From contig JABWCR010000003.1 of assembly GCA_013359125.1 (NCBI GenBank), forward strand, positions 141,550 to 205,549: a stretch of 64,000 nt of DNA, written 5' to 3'. This DNA comes from Armatimonadota bacterium. GTDB taxonomy: Bacteria; Armatimonadota; Fimbriimonadia; Fimbriimonadales; GBS-DC. This document shows positions 52,121 through 60,645 of the stretch, one piece after another; position 1 is the stretch's first letter; every line of letters starts with the position of its first letter. The translations under genes and the position numbers were made by a program. The notes beneath the pieces were generated by a model, which saw nothing but the letters and a program-made list of their open reading frames with translations, was not told the DNA's origin and searched no databases.

Positions 52121-53742
52121 TGAGGCGCCACCGGAGATTGCCGCCCTGGTCCCGAAGGCGCATATTCTAACTGGTAGACGATGGGAAGTTCGCCCGCTCG
52201 CCAGCTGGGCCGCTCGCCCATGGGCAGCGCCGACTGGCGCACCGCGTTCTCTATCGACGCCTCCATCTTCTCGGTAAACGTGGAGGGATAGAGGCCAAAC
52301 CAGAAGATCAGCACGATCAGCGGCGCCATGATGGCGATCTCGAACGGTTTCAGATCCTTCAGAACCTTGTTCTCTTCCTTCTCCACCGGCCCGTAAAACG
52401 CGCGCTGGAACATCCAAAGCAGATAAACCGCTGCCAAGATGACGCCCGATGCGCCGAGCACGACGAACCAGAGGCTCGTGCCGAACCCGCCGGCATAGTT
52501 CGTTTTGAACGCGCCGAGCAGACAGAGAAATTCGCCGACAAACCCGTTGGTGCCTGGCAGGCCGACGGAAGAGAGCATCACGATCAAAAAGAGCGCGGCG
52601 TAGATGGGCATCTGCTTCTTCAGCCCGCCAAACTCGCTGATCTTGCGCGTGTGGCGACGCTCGTACAGCATCCCGAATAGCAAGAACAGCGCGCCCGTCG
52701 AAATGCCGTGATTGATCTGCTGAAGCACGCTGCCCGTATAACCCTCGGCGTTCAAGGCAAACAGGCCCAGCATGACAAACCCCATGTGGCTGACGCTGGA
52801 ATAGGCGATCAATCGCTTCATGTCGGTCTGCATCGCCGCCACAATCGCGCCGTAGATGATGCCCACCACCGCTAGCCCCATTGCAAACGGCGCCATGGTC
52901 TGAGTCGCATCGGGGAAGAGCGGCATACAAAATCGCAAGAACCCGTATGTGCCCATCTTCAGCAGCACGCCCGCCAAGATCACGCTGCCCGCCGTTGGCG
53001 CGTCGGTGTGCGCGTCGGGAAGCCATGTATGGAACGGGAACACCGGCACCTTGATCGCAAACGCCAGCGCAAACGCGCCAAAAAGCCAAAGCTGCGTGGC
53101 TACAGGTATTCCGTTTACTGCCGCGTAAGCCTGCAGATCGATCAGATTAAACGACGAGACGCCCGTCGCGTTCAGATGCATCCAATAAAGCGCGACGATG
53201 GCCACCAGCATCAGCACAGAACCCAGAAACGTGTAGACAAAGAACTTGACCGCGGAATAGAGGCGGTTCTCGCTTCCAAAGATGCCGATCAAGAAGTACA
53301 TCGGGATCAGCGTCAACTCCCAGAATACATAAAAGAGCGCCATGTCCAAAGCGCAGAACACGCCGATCATGCCGCTCTCCAACAGTAGCATGAAGATCAT
53401 AAACTCCTTCACGCGCTTTTGGATATAGAACGATATCCAGACCGAAAGCGCGCTGAGAAAGGTGGTCAGGATCACCATCCAAAGGCTGATGCCGTCGATC
53501 CCTAAGTGATAAGTAATGCCGTAGCGCGGCATCCAGCTTCGAAGCTCCTGAAACTGAAACTGGTGCGTGCCGCTCTGAAACCCGCCGACCAACAGCAAAG
53601 AAAGCGCGAACACGACGACCGTCAGCAACAGTGCGCCATATCGCACAGCCGAAACCTGCTCCTTCGGAACCAGAGCCAAAATAGCTGCGCCGATGATCGG
53701 AAGGAAGATCAGCCAGGTCAACAGGTTCGGTATCTCGATCAT
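52117..53742 (-). CDS. nuoM: NADH-quinone oxidoreductase subunit M
   Basis: Antiporter-like proton-pumping subunit of complex I; 541 residues. It contains HLGIDGISLWMVILTTFLSALSVWISF, FYVFWELTLIPMYFLIGIFG with the conserved Glu, VPVFPFHTWLPDAHTDAPTAGSVILAGVLLKMGTYGFLRF and LIAYSSVSHMGFVMLGLFALN, plus the broken-helix and lateral-helix regions. It lies 6 bases after nuoL and overlaps the URO-D gene by ATGA. The last 30 residues (GELPIVYQLEYAPSGPGRQSP) are polar and variable. Confidence 0.97.
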   Translation of the reverse strand: MIEIPNLLTWLIFLPIIGAAILALVPKEQVSAVRYGALLLTVVVFALSLLLVGGFQSGTHQFQFQELRSWMPRYGITYHLGIDGISLWMVILTTFLSALSVWISFYIQKRVKEFMIFMLLLESGMIGVFCALDMALFYVFWELTLIPMYFLIGIFGSENRLYSAVKFFVYTFLGSVLMLVAIVALYWMHLNATGVSSFNLIDLQAYAAVNGIPVATQLWLFGAFALAFAIKVPVFPFHTWLPDAHTDAPTAGSVILAGVLLKMGTYGFLRFCMPLFPDATQTMAPFAMGLAVVGIIYGAIVAAMQTDMKRLIAYSSVSHMGFVMLGLFALNAEGYTGSVLQQINHGISTGALFLLFGMLYERRHTRKISEFGGLKKQMPIYAALFLIVMLSSVGLPGTNGFVGEFLCLLGAFKTNYAGGFGTSLWFVVLGASGVILAAVYLLWMFQRAFYGPVEKEENKVLKDLKPFEIAIMAPLIVLIFWFGLYPSTFTEKMEASIENAVRQSALPMGERPSWRAGELPIVYQLEYAPSGPGRQSPVAPQ

Positions 53743-53748
53743 GGTTCG

Positions 53749-55731
53749 CTATCTCATCCCAAAGTAAAAAGCCACGGCGATCAGCAATATCGCGCCGGTC
53801 AGCATGGTCAGCGCGTAGTTGCGCACATAGCCGGTCTGAGCCAGTCGCAACAGCGACCCGCCCTGCTTTGCCAAGAACCCGGCCCCGTTCACGAACAGCC
53901 TATCGATAATCGACTCGTCGATAACCCGCTTGAAGAACGCCCCGATCAATCCGCCGACGCGAATCCCCAAGAAACTCATCAGCCTGTCGTAGCCCCATTG
54001 GCGGTGCATCCAGCCCCAAATCCCGCTCAGCGATTCCTGAGCCTTGGAGAATCCCTTTCGATAAATGCCCCAACCAATGAACATGGCGGCCAACGCGACC
54101 GCGACCGACACAATGGCCAAAGTGTTGGCCAAATCGTGCGCCAGCTCGCCCAATTGATCCTTGCTCAGCACGCTCGCATGGGTAACCGGCTCCAAAAAGT
54201 GCTCAAAATCGTGCTTGCCCGGCATTAGCATCCCTGCGCCGAACAGCAATGAAGGGATTGCCAGCAGTATCAGCGGCAACCAAATGACCGGCTTTTGCTC
54301 CTTGGGCTTGCCGTGATGATGGCCATGATCGTCATGGCTATGATCCCCATGCTCTTCCCATCGCGGCTTGGTTCCAAAAGTGAGCGTCATCATGCGCGTC
54401 ATGTAGATGGTCGTCAGCGCCGCCGTGCCCAATCCAATGGCGAACAACACTCGGTTCAGTTCGGTTATCCCCGACACATAGGTGAACGCCAAAATCTCAT
54501 CCTTTGACCAGAATCCCGCGAAGGGAAAGATGCCGGAGATGGCAAAAAGCGCTACCAACATCGTGCCAAAAGTGATCGGCAGATACTTGCGCAAGCCGCC
54601 CATCCGCCGCATGTCCTGTTCGTGATGCATCGCCATGATCACCGAGCCGGAACCCAGGAACAGCAGCGCCTTAAAGAACGCATGGGTGGTAACGTGAAAC
54701 ATCGCGACCCAAAACGCGCCGATGCCGCAAGCCAAGAACATGTAGCCCAGTTGGCTCACCGTCGAATAGGCCATCACCTTCTTGATGTCCGTCTGAGCCA
54801 AGGCGATCGTCGCCGCAAAGACCGCCGTCGCCGCGCCCACTATCGCCACGATCACCATCGCATCGGGCGCCATCTCGAACAGCACATGGTTGCGCGAGAC
54901 CATGTAAACGCCGGCCGTAACCATCGTGGCGGCGTGGATCAATGCCGACACGGGAGTCGGACCGGCCATCGCGTCGGGAAGCCAAAAGTAAAGCGGCAAT
55001 TGCGCCGACTTGCCCGCCGCGCCAATAAACAGGCACAAGGCAATCGCCATCGCCAAGGTCGAGTTCGGCTCTAACTTCCCAGGCGCCTCTTCTGCAATAT
55101 GACCGAAGCCAAACGTGCCAAAGGTAACGAATACCAAGAACATCCCGATCATAAACGCCCAGTCGCCGATGCGATTGACGATAAAGGCCTTGTTTGCCGA
55201 ATCGGTGTTGTATTTCCACTCCTTGTTTCGATACCAAAAGCCGATCAGCAGGTAGCTGCAAAGCCCCACGCCCTCCCAGCCGACGAACATCACCACAAAG
55301 TTGTTGGCCAGCACCAAAGTGAGCATAAAGACGATGAACAGGTTGAAATAAGTGAAGAACCGCGGGTAATCCTCGTCCTCTGCCATGTATCCGGTCGCAT
55401 AGACGTGGATCAGTCCGCCGACCCCGGTTACGATCAAGCACATCAACACCGAGAGGGGATCGACCACGAACTCGAATGGAATGTGCACCGAAGCGACCTT
55501 GATCCAATCGAACAGGGTCGAAACATGTCCCTCGCCGTGCGAAACCTGCTGATAGAGCAGGACGCTAACGGCGAACGAGGCGAGCACAGCGATCGATGCA
55601 AAAGCGCCCACGATGCGCTTGCCCATATCGCCCATAGTCCGAACCAGGTAGCCGCCCGCCAGCGCGCAGAAAAGGAACCCGATCAACGGGAAGAGCGGCA
55701 CCAGCCAAACCATGTTCAGATCGCTCGGCAT
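53749..55731 (-). CDS. nuoL: NADH-quinone oxidoreductase subunit L
   Basis: Largest antiporter-like subunit of complex I with the long lateral helix; 660 residues. Visible are FVVDPLSVLMCLIVTGVGGLIHVYATGYM, NNFVVMFVGWEGVGLCSYLLIGFWY, QLPLYFWLPDAMAGPTPVSALIHAATMVTAGVYMV and KKVMAYSTVSQLGYMFLACG. An insertion near residues 450-475 is rich in His (HGDHSHDDHGHHHGKPK), which may bind metal or be just a loop. It lies 7 bases after nuoK. Confidence 0.97.
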   Translation of the reverse strand: MPSDLNMVWLVPLFPLIGFLFCALAGGYLVRTMGDMGKRIVGAFASIAVLASFAVSVLLYQQVSHGEGHVSTLFDWIKVASVHIPFEFVVDPLSVLMCLIVTGVGGLIHVYATGYMAEDEDYPRFFTYFNLFIVFMLTLVLANNFVVMFVGWEGVGLCSYLLIGFWYRNKEWKYNTDSANKAFIVNRIGDWAFMIGMFLVFVTFGTFGFGHIAEEAPGKLEPNSTLAMAIALCLFIGAAGKSAQLPLYFWLPDAMAGPTPVSALIHAATMVTAGVYMVSRNHVLFEMAPDAMVIVAIVGAATAVFAATIALAQTDIKKVMAYSTVSQLGYMFLACGIGAFWVAMFHVTTHAFFKALLFLGSGSVIMAMHHEQDMRRMGGLRKYLPITFGTMLVALFAISGIFPFAGFWSKDEILAFTYVSGITELNRVLFAIGLGTAALTTIYMTRMMTLTFGTKPRWEEHGDHSHDDHGHHHGKPKEQKPVIWLPLILLAIPSLLFGAGMLMPGKHDFEHFLEPVTHASVLSKDQLGELAHDLANTLAIVSVAVALAAMFIGWGIYRKGFSKAQESLSGIWGWMHRQWGYDRLMSFLGIRVGGLIGAFFKRVIDESIIDRLFVNGAGFLAKQGGSLLRLAQTGYVRNYALTMLTGAILLIAVAFYFGMR

Positions 55732-55738
55732 CTCTCTC

Positions 55739-56062
55739 TCATTCCCTCAGCAAGTTGACCTCGTCCACGTCGATGCTCTCTCGAAGCCGAAAGATCGCCA
55801 TGATAATGCCCAATCCGACCGCAACCTCCGCCGCTGCGACCGCTATGACGAACACCACATACATCTGCCCGGCCATCTGCGCCTCCACGTTGGGATTAAA
55901 CCGAGCAAAAGCCAAAAAACTAAGGTTGACCGCGTTCAGCATCAGCTCGATGCACATAAAGATCACGATCGGGTTCTTCTTGATGACGACGCCCATCGCG
56001 CCGCACGCGAACATAAAGCCGCTCAAGGTGAGGTATGCGTTCAAGGGGATCGTCGTTTCCAC
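55739..56062 (-). CDS. nuoK: NADH-quinone oxidoreductase subunit K
   Basis: Small proton-channel subunit of complex I; 107 residues with three helices. LNAYLTLSGFMFACGAMGVVIKKNPIVIFMCIELMLNAVNLSFLAFARF includes the conserved buried Glu of helix 2 (CIELMLNAVN), and VFVIAVAAAEVAVGLGIIM has the second Glu. It starts with GTG and has AGGAGG 9 bases upstream, overlapping the end of nuoJ. Confidence 0.97.
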   Translation of the reverse strand: METTIPLNAYLTLSGFMFACGAMGVVIKKNPIVIFMCIELMLNAVNLSFLAFARFNPNVEAQMAGQMYVVFVIAVAAAEVAVGLGIIMAIFRLRESIDVDEVNLLRE

Positions 56063-56065
56063 GCG

Positions 56066-56563
56066 CTATAGCCTCCTCTTAGCCAACAGAATCGATCCCA
56101 CAATGCCGACCAGCAATAGCACAGAGGTCAGCTCGAACGGCAGCGCCCAGTGCGAAAAGAGCGCGTTCCCAATGTTCTTGATCGTGCCCGGCGCTTGCAT
56201 CGGTCCGGCGGGCGGACCTTGTATGGCAGAGAAGACCTGCGCTCCCAACAGCGCGAACATCCCAAGCCCCATCGCCAAAGCTGCCCAGCGCTTGACTTCT
56301 ACCGGCTCCTTCGCCGCCTCGGGAGAGCCTAAATTGAGCAGCATGATCACGAACAGAAACAGCACCATGATCGCGCCCGTGTAGACGATCACCTGCACCA
56401 CGCCCAAAAAGTGCGCCTGCAGAGTGATATAGATCATCGCCAAAGTAAAGAAGTTAACCACTAGCATCAAGGCGCTGCGCACCGGATTGTTGGTCTTGAT
56501 GACGCCGATGCTCGTAACCACGATGATCAGCGCGAACAGGCCGAAGAGCAGCTTCTCAACCAT
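56066..56563 (-). CDS. nuoJ: NADH-quinone oxidoreductase subunit J
   Basis: Membrane subunit of complex I; 165 residues with five helices. NPVRSALMLVVNFFTLAMIYITLQAHFLGVVQVIVYTGAIMVLFLFVIMLLNLG is the conserved helix 2-3 region with the pi-bulge helix. It overlaps the end of nuoH by eight bases. NuoI, normally between H and J, is missing from this position. Confidence 0.97.
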   Translation of the reverse strand: MVEKLLFGLFALIIVVTSIGVIKTNNPVRSALMLVVNFFTLAMIYITLQAHFLGVVQVIVYTGAIMVLFLFVIMLLNLGSPEAAKEPVEVKRWAALAMGLGMFALLGAQVFSAIQGPPAGPMQAPGTIKNIGNALFSHWALPFELTSVLLLVGIVGSILLAKRRL

Positions 56564-57788
56564 GCTGGGTCGAACCTCCCCACGGCGTTGCTTGATCGTG
56601 CATCGTAACCGATCGCGTCTCGACGTTCATCCGTCGCATCATCACCCACATCAGATAGGCAAAGGCTAACGCAACGTAAGCGATCAAGGTCGGAACCCAG
56701 CCAAAACCGATATAGGTCGCCGCTAACATCAGGTTGATCAGCGCCAGCGGGAACAGCGCCTTCCAACCCAGCGACATCAACTGATCGTATCGCAGCCTGG
56801 GCAAGGTCGCCCGCAGCCAGACAAAGAAAGCGAAGAAAAAGAACATCTTGAGCATAAACCACAGCGGCGCGATGAACCAATTAGAAACCGTATGAATGCC
56901 CGCGACCAACCCCGCGATGGGCAGATCGGCCGTCGCCTCCTGCAGCATCGCCAGCGGCTGAATGTTCAGCGGCGGCAGATAGCCGCCCATAAAGCAGGTG
57001 ATCAAAATGCCGCTGATGATCAGCATCGACGCATACTCGCCCATAAAGAACACCGCGAACTTCATGCTGCTGTACTCGGTGTGATAGCCCGCGATCAGCT
57101 CGCTCTCGGCCTCGGGCAGATCGAACGGCGTGCGGTTCGTCTCCGCCGTCATCGAGATCAAAAAGATGATCGCCCCGACAAAGCCCCAAGGCGTGAACAG
57201 GTGCCAATTGGGAATCCAGTCGACAACGCCCCATAGAGGCCCGGACTGCGCCGCAACCATGTCGGTCATCCGTAGCGAGCCGGTTACCAGAATCACCGCG
57301 CCCAGCGCCAGCCCCATGCCTAATTCGTAACTGATCAGCTGCGCCGAGGCGCGCAAACCGCCCAATAGAGAATATTTGTTGTTCGATGCCCAACCTGCCA
57401 ATACCACGCCATAAACATTGAGCGACGAAATGGCCAGGAAATAAAGAACGCCCGCATCGATGTCGGCGATGGGCGTCAATTGGCGATTTGGCCCCCAGGG
57501 CAGCGTGGCGGCGGCCACAAAGGCAGGGAAGAGCGCGACGGCGGGCGCCAGCCACCAGATCGCCCGATCCACCGATAGGGGCATGATCTCTTCCTTAAAG
57601 AAGAGTTTGAGGCCGTCGGCAATGGGCTGAAGCAGACCAAACGGGCCGACGCGATTGGGGCCGATGCGATCCTGCATCCAAGAGAGCACGCGCCGCTCGA
57701 TCCAGATCAGGCCGGGAACAATGGCGAGAATAAAGCCCAACACGATGCCGATCCGGGCTAATCCCCACAACAGGTCGGTCAGCGTCAA
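56556..57788 (-). CDS. nuoH: NADH-quinone oxidoreductase subunit H
   Basis: Quinone-site membrane subunit of complex I; 410 residues. Diagnostic stretches are IWIERRVLSWMQDRIGPNRVGPFGLLQPIADGLKLFFKEEI, LLGGLRASAQLISYELGMGLALG, AETNRTPFDLPEAESELIAGYHTEYSSMKFAVFFMGEYASM and FVWLRATLPRLRYDQLMSLGWKALFPL. The start is a TTG at 57788, chosen because GGAGGG lies six bases upstream; a TAGAAT box is at 57827-57822 on the minus strand. It heads a minus-strand run reaching to 45576. The sequence ends with a His/Thr/Gln-rich tail. Confidence 0.96.
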   Translation of the reverse strand: MTLTDLLWGLARIGIVLGFILAIVPGLIWIERRVLSWMQDRIGPNRVGPFGLLQPIADGLKLFFKEEIMPLSVDRAIWWLAPAVALFPAFVAAATLPWGPNRQLTPIADIDAGVLYFLAISSLNVYGVVLAGWASNNKYSLLGGLRASAQLISYELGMGLALGAVILVTGSLRMTDMVAAQSGPLWGVVDWIPNWHLFTPWGFVGAIIFLISMTAETNRTPFDLPEAESELIAGYHTEYSSMKFAVFFMGEYASMLIISGILITCFMGGYLPPLNIQPLAMLQEATADLPIAGLVAGIHTVSNWFIAPLWFMLKMFFFFAFFVWLRATLPRLRYDQLMSLGWKALFPLALINLMLAATYIGFGWVPTLIAYVALAFAYLMWVMMRRMNVETRSVTMHDQATPWGGSTQHG

Positions 57789-57851
57789 AGATCGCCCTCC
57801 ATGGCGCGTTTCACTAGGCAGATTCTACCCGACCTGAGGAACGCAATCGGG

Positions 57852-57875
57852 GGAACGCCAGGTTTCCGCCTGGCC
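57852..57875 (+). repeat. REP-like palindrome, copy 1
   Basis: The 24 bases begin GGAACGCCAGG, have TTT in the middle and end CCGCCTGGCC, forming an imperfect hairpin (GGCCAGGCGG against CCGCCTGGCC half). Near-identical copies lie at 58183-58206 (inverted) and 63886-63909, all intergenic. Confidence 0.7.
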
Positions 57876-58128
57876 TCCTCTGTGATTTTCGTGTTCTTCG
57901 ACCGACGCATAGAGCCGCCGATCGGCAAAACTCTCGCGACCCTCTGGGCGCGATCTGTGGAGGGTCGGCAATGTCCGTTCGATCCTGCCTTAGGACTGGG
58001 ATCGACCCAACTCGAACGATTGAGACTCCCCCCTCTGCGTCTCCCCCAATCATCGGTTTTAGAGAGGAGCAGGACATCCAGCTATGAAGAATCGGCTCTG
58101 CCCCTCGAAACGGGAATCGGCGGGGACT

Positions 58129-58266
58129 GATTCGTACTCAATTTTGTGCTACATTTCGAAAAAAATCCCATTCGGCGAGGCAGGCCAGGCGGAAGCCTGG
58201 CGTTCCAATGGCAGCTTCTTTAGCGAACGGGAAAATCAAGATTTGTAGCACAATTTTGAGTACGAA
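58129..58266. mobile_element. Head-to-head composite repeat (MITE-like), about 138 bases
   Basis: The left arm starts GATTCGTACTCAATTTTG and ends TGCTACATTT; the right arm is its inverse, ATTTGTAGCACAATTTTG then AGTACGAA. The interior carries an inverted copy of the GGAACGCCAGG...CCGCCTGGCC palindrome (58183-58206). So the right-hand half, read inversely, has the same order as the single unit at 63835-63909: 27-base word, spacer, palindrome. There is no coding capacity. It resembles a non-autonomous element or a paired REP unit. Confidence 0.6.
58183..58206 (-). repeat. REP-like palindrome, copy 2 (inverted)
   Basis: Reads GGCCAGGCGG then AAGCCTGGCGTTCC, the reverse complement of copy 3 at 63886-63909 without mismatch. 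It lies inside the head-to-head element. Confidence 0.75.
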
Positions 58267-58340
58267 CCAATTCCAGAGCGCGCTGGTATATCGCTCGCCT
58301 CCGCCTGTCCTATTCCGCGTTCCACACGTCCCCAAAAACT

Positions 58341-58358
58341 TAACCTCTCGTTAACCTG
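58341..58358 (+). promoter_or_regulatory. Pho-box-like direct repeat upstream of the phosphate operon
   Basis: TTAACCT occurs at 58341-58347 and again at 58352-58358, a period of exactly 11 bases. Including the preceding base they read CTTAACCT and GTTAACCT separated by three bases, close to the Pho box described in cyanobacteria and similar in period to the PhoB/PhoP sites of other bacteria. It lies 57 bases before a phosphate-porin-like gene followed by pstSCAB. A weak -10 candidate is CACAAT at 58368-58373. No PhoB or PhoR gene is in the window. Confidence 0.65.
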
Positions 58359-58415
58359 GCCGACGCCACAATCAAAGGGCTACTAAATCGCCCACTCAAG
58401 GAGGAGCGCTCGTCT

Positions 58416-59804
58416 ATGGCAGGAATAAGGAGTACCGTACTGTTCGCTTCCGCTTTACTTTGCTTTCAATTCGCCTCGCTGCCCGCTCTCGCACAAGATT
58501 CGGCCCTCAAACCCAACAAGGAGGAGGGCGTCGCCAACACGCTCGGCGTCAAGAAAGACGAGATGGCCGCCCTTGAGAACAAGGCCAAATCGATCACGCT
58601 GTCTTTAGGAGAGCTGGCCAGCAGCGGCAAACTCCCCACTAACGAAGAAGCGATCGAACTGATGAAGAAGCTGGTCGCGGAGATGCAGGACGTCAACCAG
58701 CAGCTTCAACAGATCCGATCCGACATCGCCGACATCCAGAGTTGGATCTTCGATCAGAGCAGCGAGAACCTGCCTATCATGCAGAACGACATCGCTGAGC
58801 TTAAGAAGGCCAAGATCGGCAACTATCTCCACTTTCAGCTGTTTGATTCCGATCAAAACAGTTCCAACGAAGGCTTCTCGGTGCGCCGATTCCGAATAGG
58901 GCAGACCAACACGATCGATCCTCGCACCAGCATGAAGCTCACTTTCGACGTGGCCGCCGGTTCGCAACGACTGTCAGCCGAACTCAAGGATGCTTTCGTG
59001 ATGTACGACATCGAGCCTTCCGTGGAGAAGGTTGGTATTCAGTTCTTGGCCGGCCAGCAGCCCTATCCGTTAGGATACGAGTTGGAGCGATCGTCGGGGG
59101 AGAGAGAGTTTCCCGAGCGCGCGCTTTACAACCGCACAATGTTTGCCGGAGAGCGAGGCCGCGGCGCCTATGTCAAGTACGGAACGAGCGTCAATTCGCA
59201 CGTTCACGCCGGAATCTGGAACGCTCTGAGCGTCAGCGATCCTCAGCAGACCGGCGCCAACACCTTTGGCAACTTAGGCAACAGCCGCTATGGCGCTCAC
59301 GCCGGCATTCGATGGTATTCGACTCAGTACGACATTGGCGTTTCGGGCTATTTCTCTAAGCGTCGCGGCTTTAACTTCACCAGCAACAATCAGCAGGTAG
59401 CCGTGCCCAGCGTCGATCGGCGATTCATCTTCATCGACGGCGCCTATGTAGGCGTGCTTGTTCCAGAGGTGACTCTGCGCGGCGAGGTGATGATCGGCAA
59501 AGATCGCGTACCGACCGGCGGAACGGCAAACCCGTCGTTCTTGGCCGCGACCGATGTGCTGGGATGGCAAACGCAATTGACTTGGAACATCAACTCGCGC
59601 AATCAGTTGAGCGCTCGATACGAGTATTTCGATCCGAACCGCTCGTCGACCTCCGTGTTGGACGCCACCAGAGGCTGGGGCATGGCCTATGCCTACTACA
59701 TCAACCCCAACGCCAAGATCACGCTGGCGCACGAGAAGTTTGACGAACAAGGCCCTGAAATCAAGAACGATGCGACGACCATGCGCATCCAATTCCGGCT
59801 ATAG
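58416..59804 (+). CDS. OprO/OprP-like phosphate-selective porin
   Basis: The 462-residue protein has a signal peptide (TVLFASALLCFQFASLPALAQ), a helical N-terminal part (about residues 40-135, ELMKKLVAEMQDVNQQLQQIRSDIADIQSWI) likely forming a coiled coil, and a beta-barrel from about residue 140 with FSVRRFRIGQTNTIDPRTSMKLTFDVA, LSAELKDAFVMYDI, QFLAGQQPYPLGYELERSS and a C-terminal MRIQFRL. The barrel start and 'LSAELKDAFVMY' suit the OprP family, trimeric anion channels for phosphate uptake. AAGGAGG lies nine bases before the ATG. It is the first gene of a unit with pstSCAB, downstream of a Pho-box-like repeat. Confidence 0.8.
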   Translation: MAGIRSTVLFASALLCFQFASLPALAQDSALKPNKEEGVANTLGVKKDEMAALENKAKSITLSLGELASSGKLPTNEEAIELMKKLVAEMQDVNQQLQQIRSDIADIQSWIFDQSSENLPIMQNDIAELKKAKIGNYLHFQLFDSDQNSSNEGFSVRRFRIGQTNTIDPRTSMKLTFDVAAGSQRLSAELKDAFVMYDIEPSVEKVGIQFLAGQQPYPLGYELERSSGEREFPERALYNRTMFAGERGRGAYVKYGTSVNSHVHAGIWNALSVSDPQQTGANTFGNLGNSRYGAHAGIRWYSTQYDIGVSGYFSKRRGFNFTSNNQQVAVPSVDRRFIFIDGAYVGVLVPEVTLRGEVMIGKDRVPTGGTANPSFLAATDVLGWQTQLTWNINSRNQLSARYEYFDPNRSSTSVLDATRGWGMAYAYYINPNAKITLAHEKFDEQGPEIKNDATTMRIQFRL

Positions 59805-59814
59805 GAGAACGAAC

Positions 59815-60645
59815 ATGAACAAACCATTTTCCATACTGACAATCATCGGCTTGGGCGCGGCGCTGGTCGCGGGCGCGCAACAGGTGGCCGTCAAAGGCTC
59901 CGATACGATGCTGATCGTCAATCAGCGCTGGGCGGAGGCGTTCAGCAAGGTCAATCCGGGCGCCAGCATTGCGGTTACGGGCGGCGGCTCGAGCATCGGC
60001 ATCAACGCCTTTATCAACGGCGTGGCTGACATTTGTGCATCCTCTCGCCCAATGCGCAAGAGCGAAATCGACCGAGCGAAAAGCCGCGGCGCTATTGCCA
60101 ACGAGATACCCGTTGCATTGGACGGATTAGCCATCGCCGTGCACTCCAGCAATCCGATTAAGTCGCTCACTATGGACGAGGTTCGGCGAATCTACATCGG
60201 CCAGATTACGAACTGGAACCAACTGGGCGGCCCCAACATGCCGATCGTCGTCTATAGCCGAGACAGCAACTCGGGCACCTATGGATTCTTTCAGCTGAAC
60301 GTTCTTAAGAATCAGAACTGGGGCAAAGGCGTCCGATTCTTGCCTTCTACGGCAGAAGAGGTGCGCGAGGTAGGCCGAACGCCTGGAGGCATCGGCTATG
60401 GCGGCGTTGCCTACTTTAAGGGTGCGGCCAATGTCAAGCTTTTGCCCATCGCACCTAGCGCGGGCGCCGCGCCGGTCGAGCCGACCGAGGCGAACGTTCG
60501 AGCGAAGAAGTATCCCATCTGGCGCTACCTCTACTACTACACCAACGGGCGACCGAAGGGCGCGACCAAGCAGTTCATCGACTTCGTGCTTTCGCCCCAG
60601 GGTCAAAGGATCGCCGAAGAGGTCGGCTATTACAGCCTTAAATAG
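59815..60645 (+). CDS. pstS: Phosphate ABC transporter substrate-binding protein
   Basis: Periplasmic phosphate receptor; 276 residues with a signal peptide (ILTIIGLGAALVAGAQ). The phosphate-binding regions are visible: VAVKGSDTMLIVNQRWAEAF, AVTGGGSSIGINAFINGVADICASSRPMRKSE, and YSRDSNSGTYGFFQLNVL, with VALDGLAIAVHSSNPIKSLTMDEVRRIYIGQITNWNQLGG between. AGGAG lies seven bases before the ATG. The gene is 10 bases after the porin and touches pstC directly. Confidence 0.96.
   Translation: MNKPFSILTIIGLGAALVAGAQQVAVKGSDTMLIVNQRWAEAFSKVNPGASIAVTGGGSSIGINAFINGVADICASSRPMRKSEIDRAKSRGAIANEIPVALDGLAIAVHSSNPIKSLTMDEVRRIYIGQITNWNQLGGPNMPIVVYSRDSNSGTYGFFQLNVLKNQNWGKGVRFLPSTAEEVREVGRTPGGIGYGGVAYFKGAANVKLLPIAPSAGAAPVEPTEANVRAKKYPIWRYLYYYTNGRPKGATKQFIDFVLSPQGQRIAEEVGYYSLK

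Larger units (their letters stand above)
57789..58415. other. Repeat-rich intergenic island between nuoH and the phosphate operon
   Basis: This 627-base gap holds the nuoH promoter region, one single palindrome (57852-57875), a composite inverted element (58129-58266) and the Pho-box-like repeat (58341-58358). Several open frames cross it on both strands, but they read through the repeats (for example translated GTPGFRLAS from the palindrome) and lack convincing starts, so no gene is called. Confidence 0.7.

Noticed and set aside
57801..58130. 109-residue plus-strand frame in the repeat-rich gap
   Set aside because: It reads through the REP-like palindrome, is Arg/Pro-rich, and has no ribosome site or -10 box.
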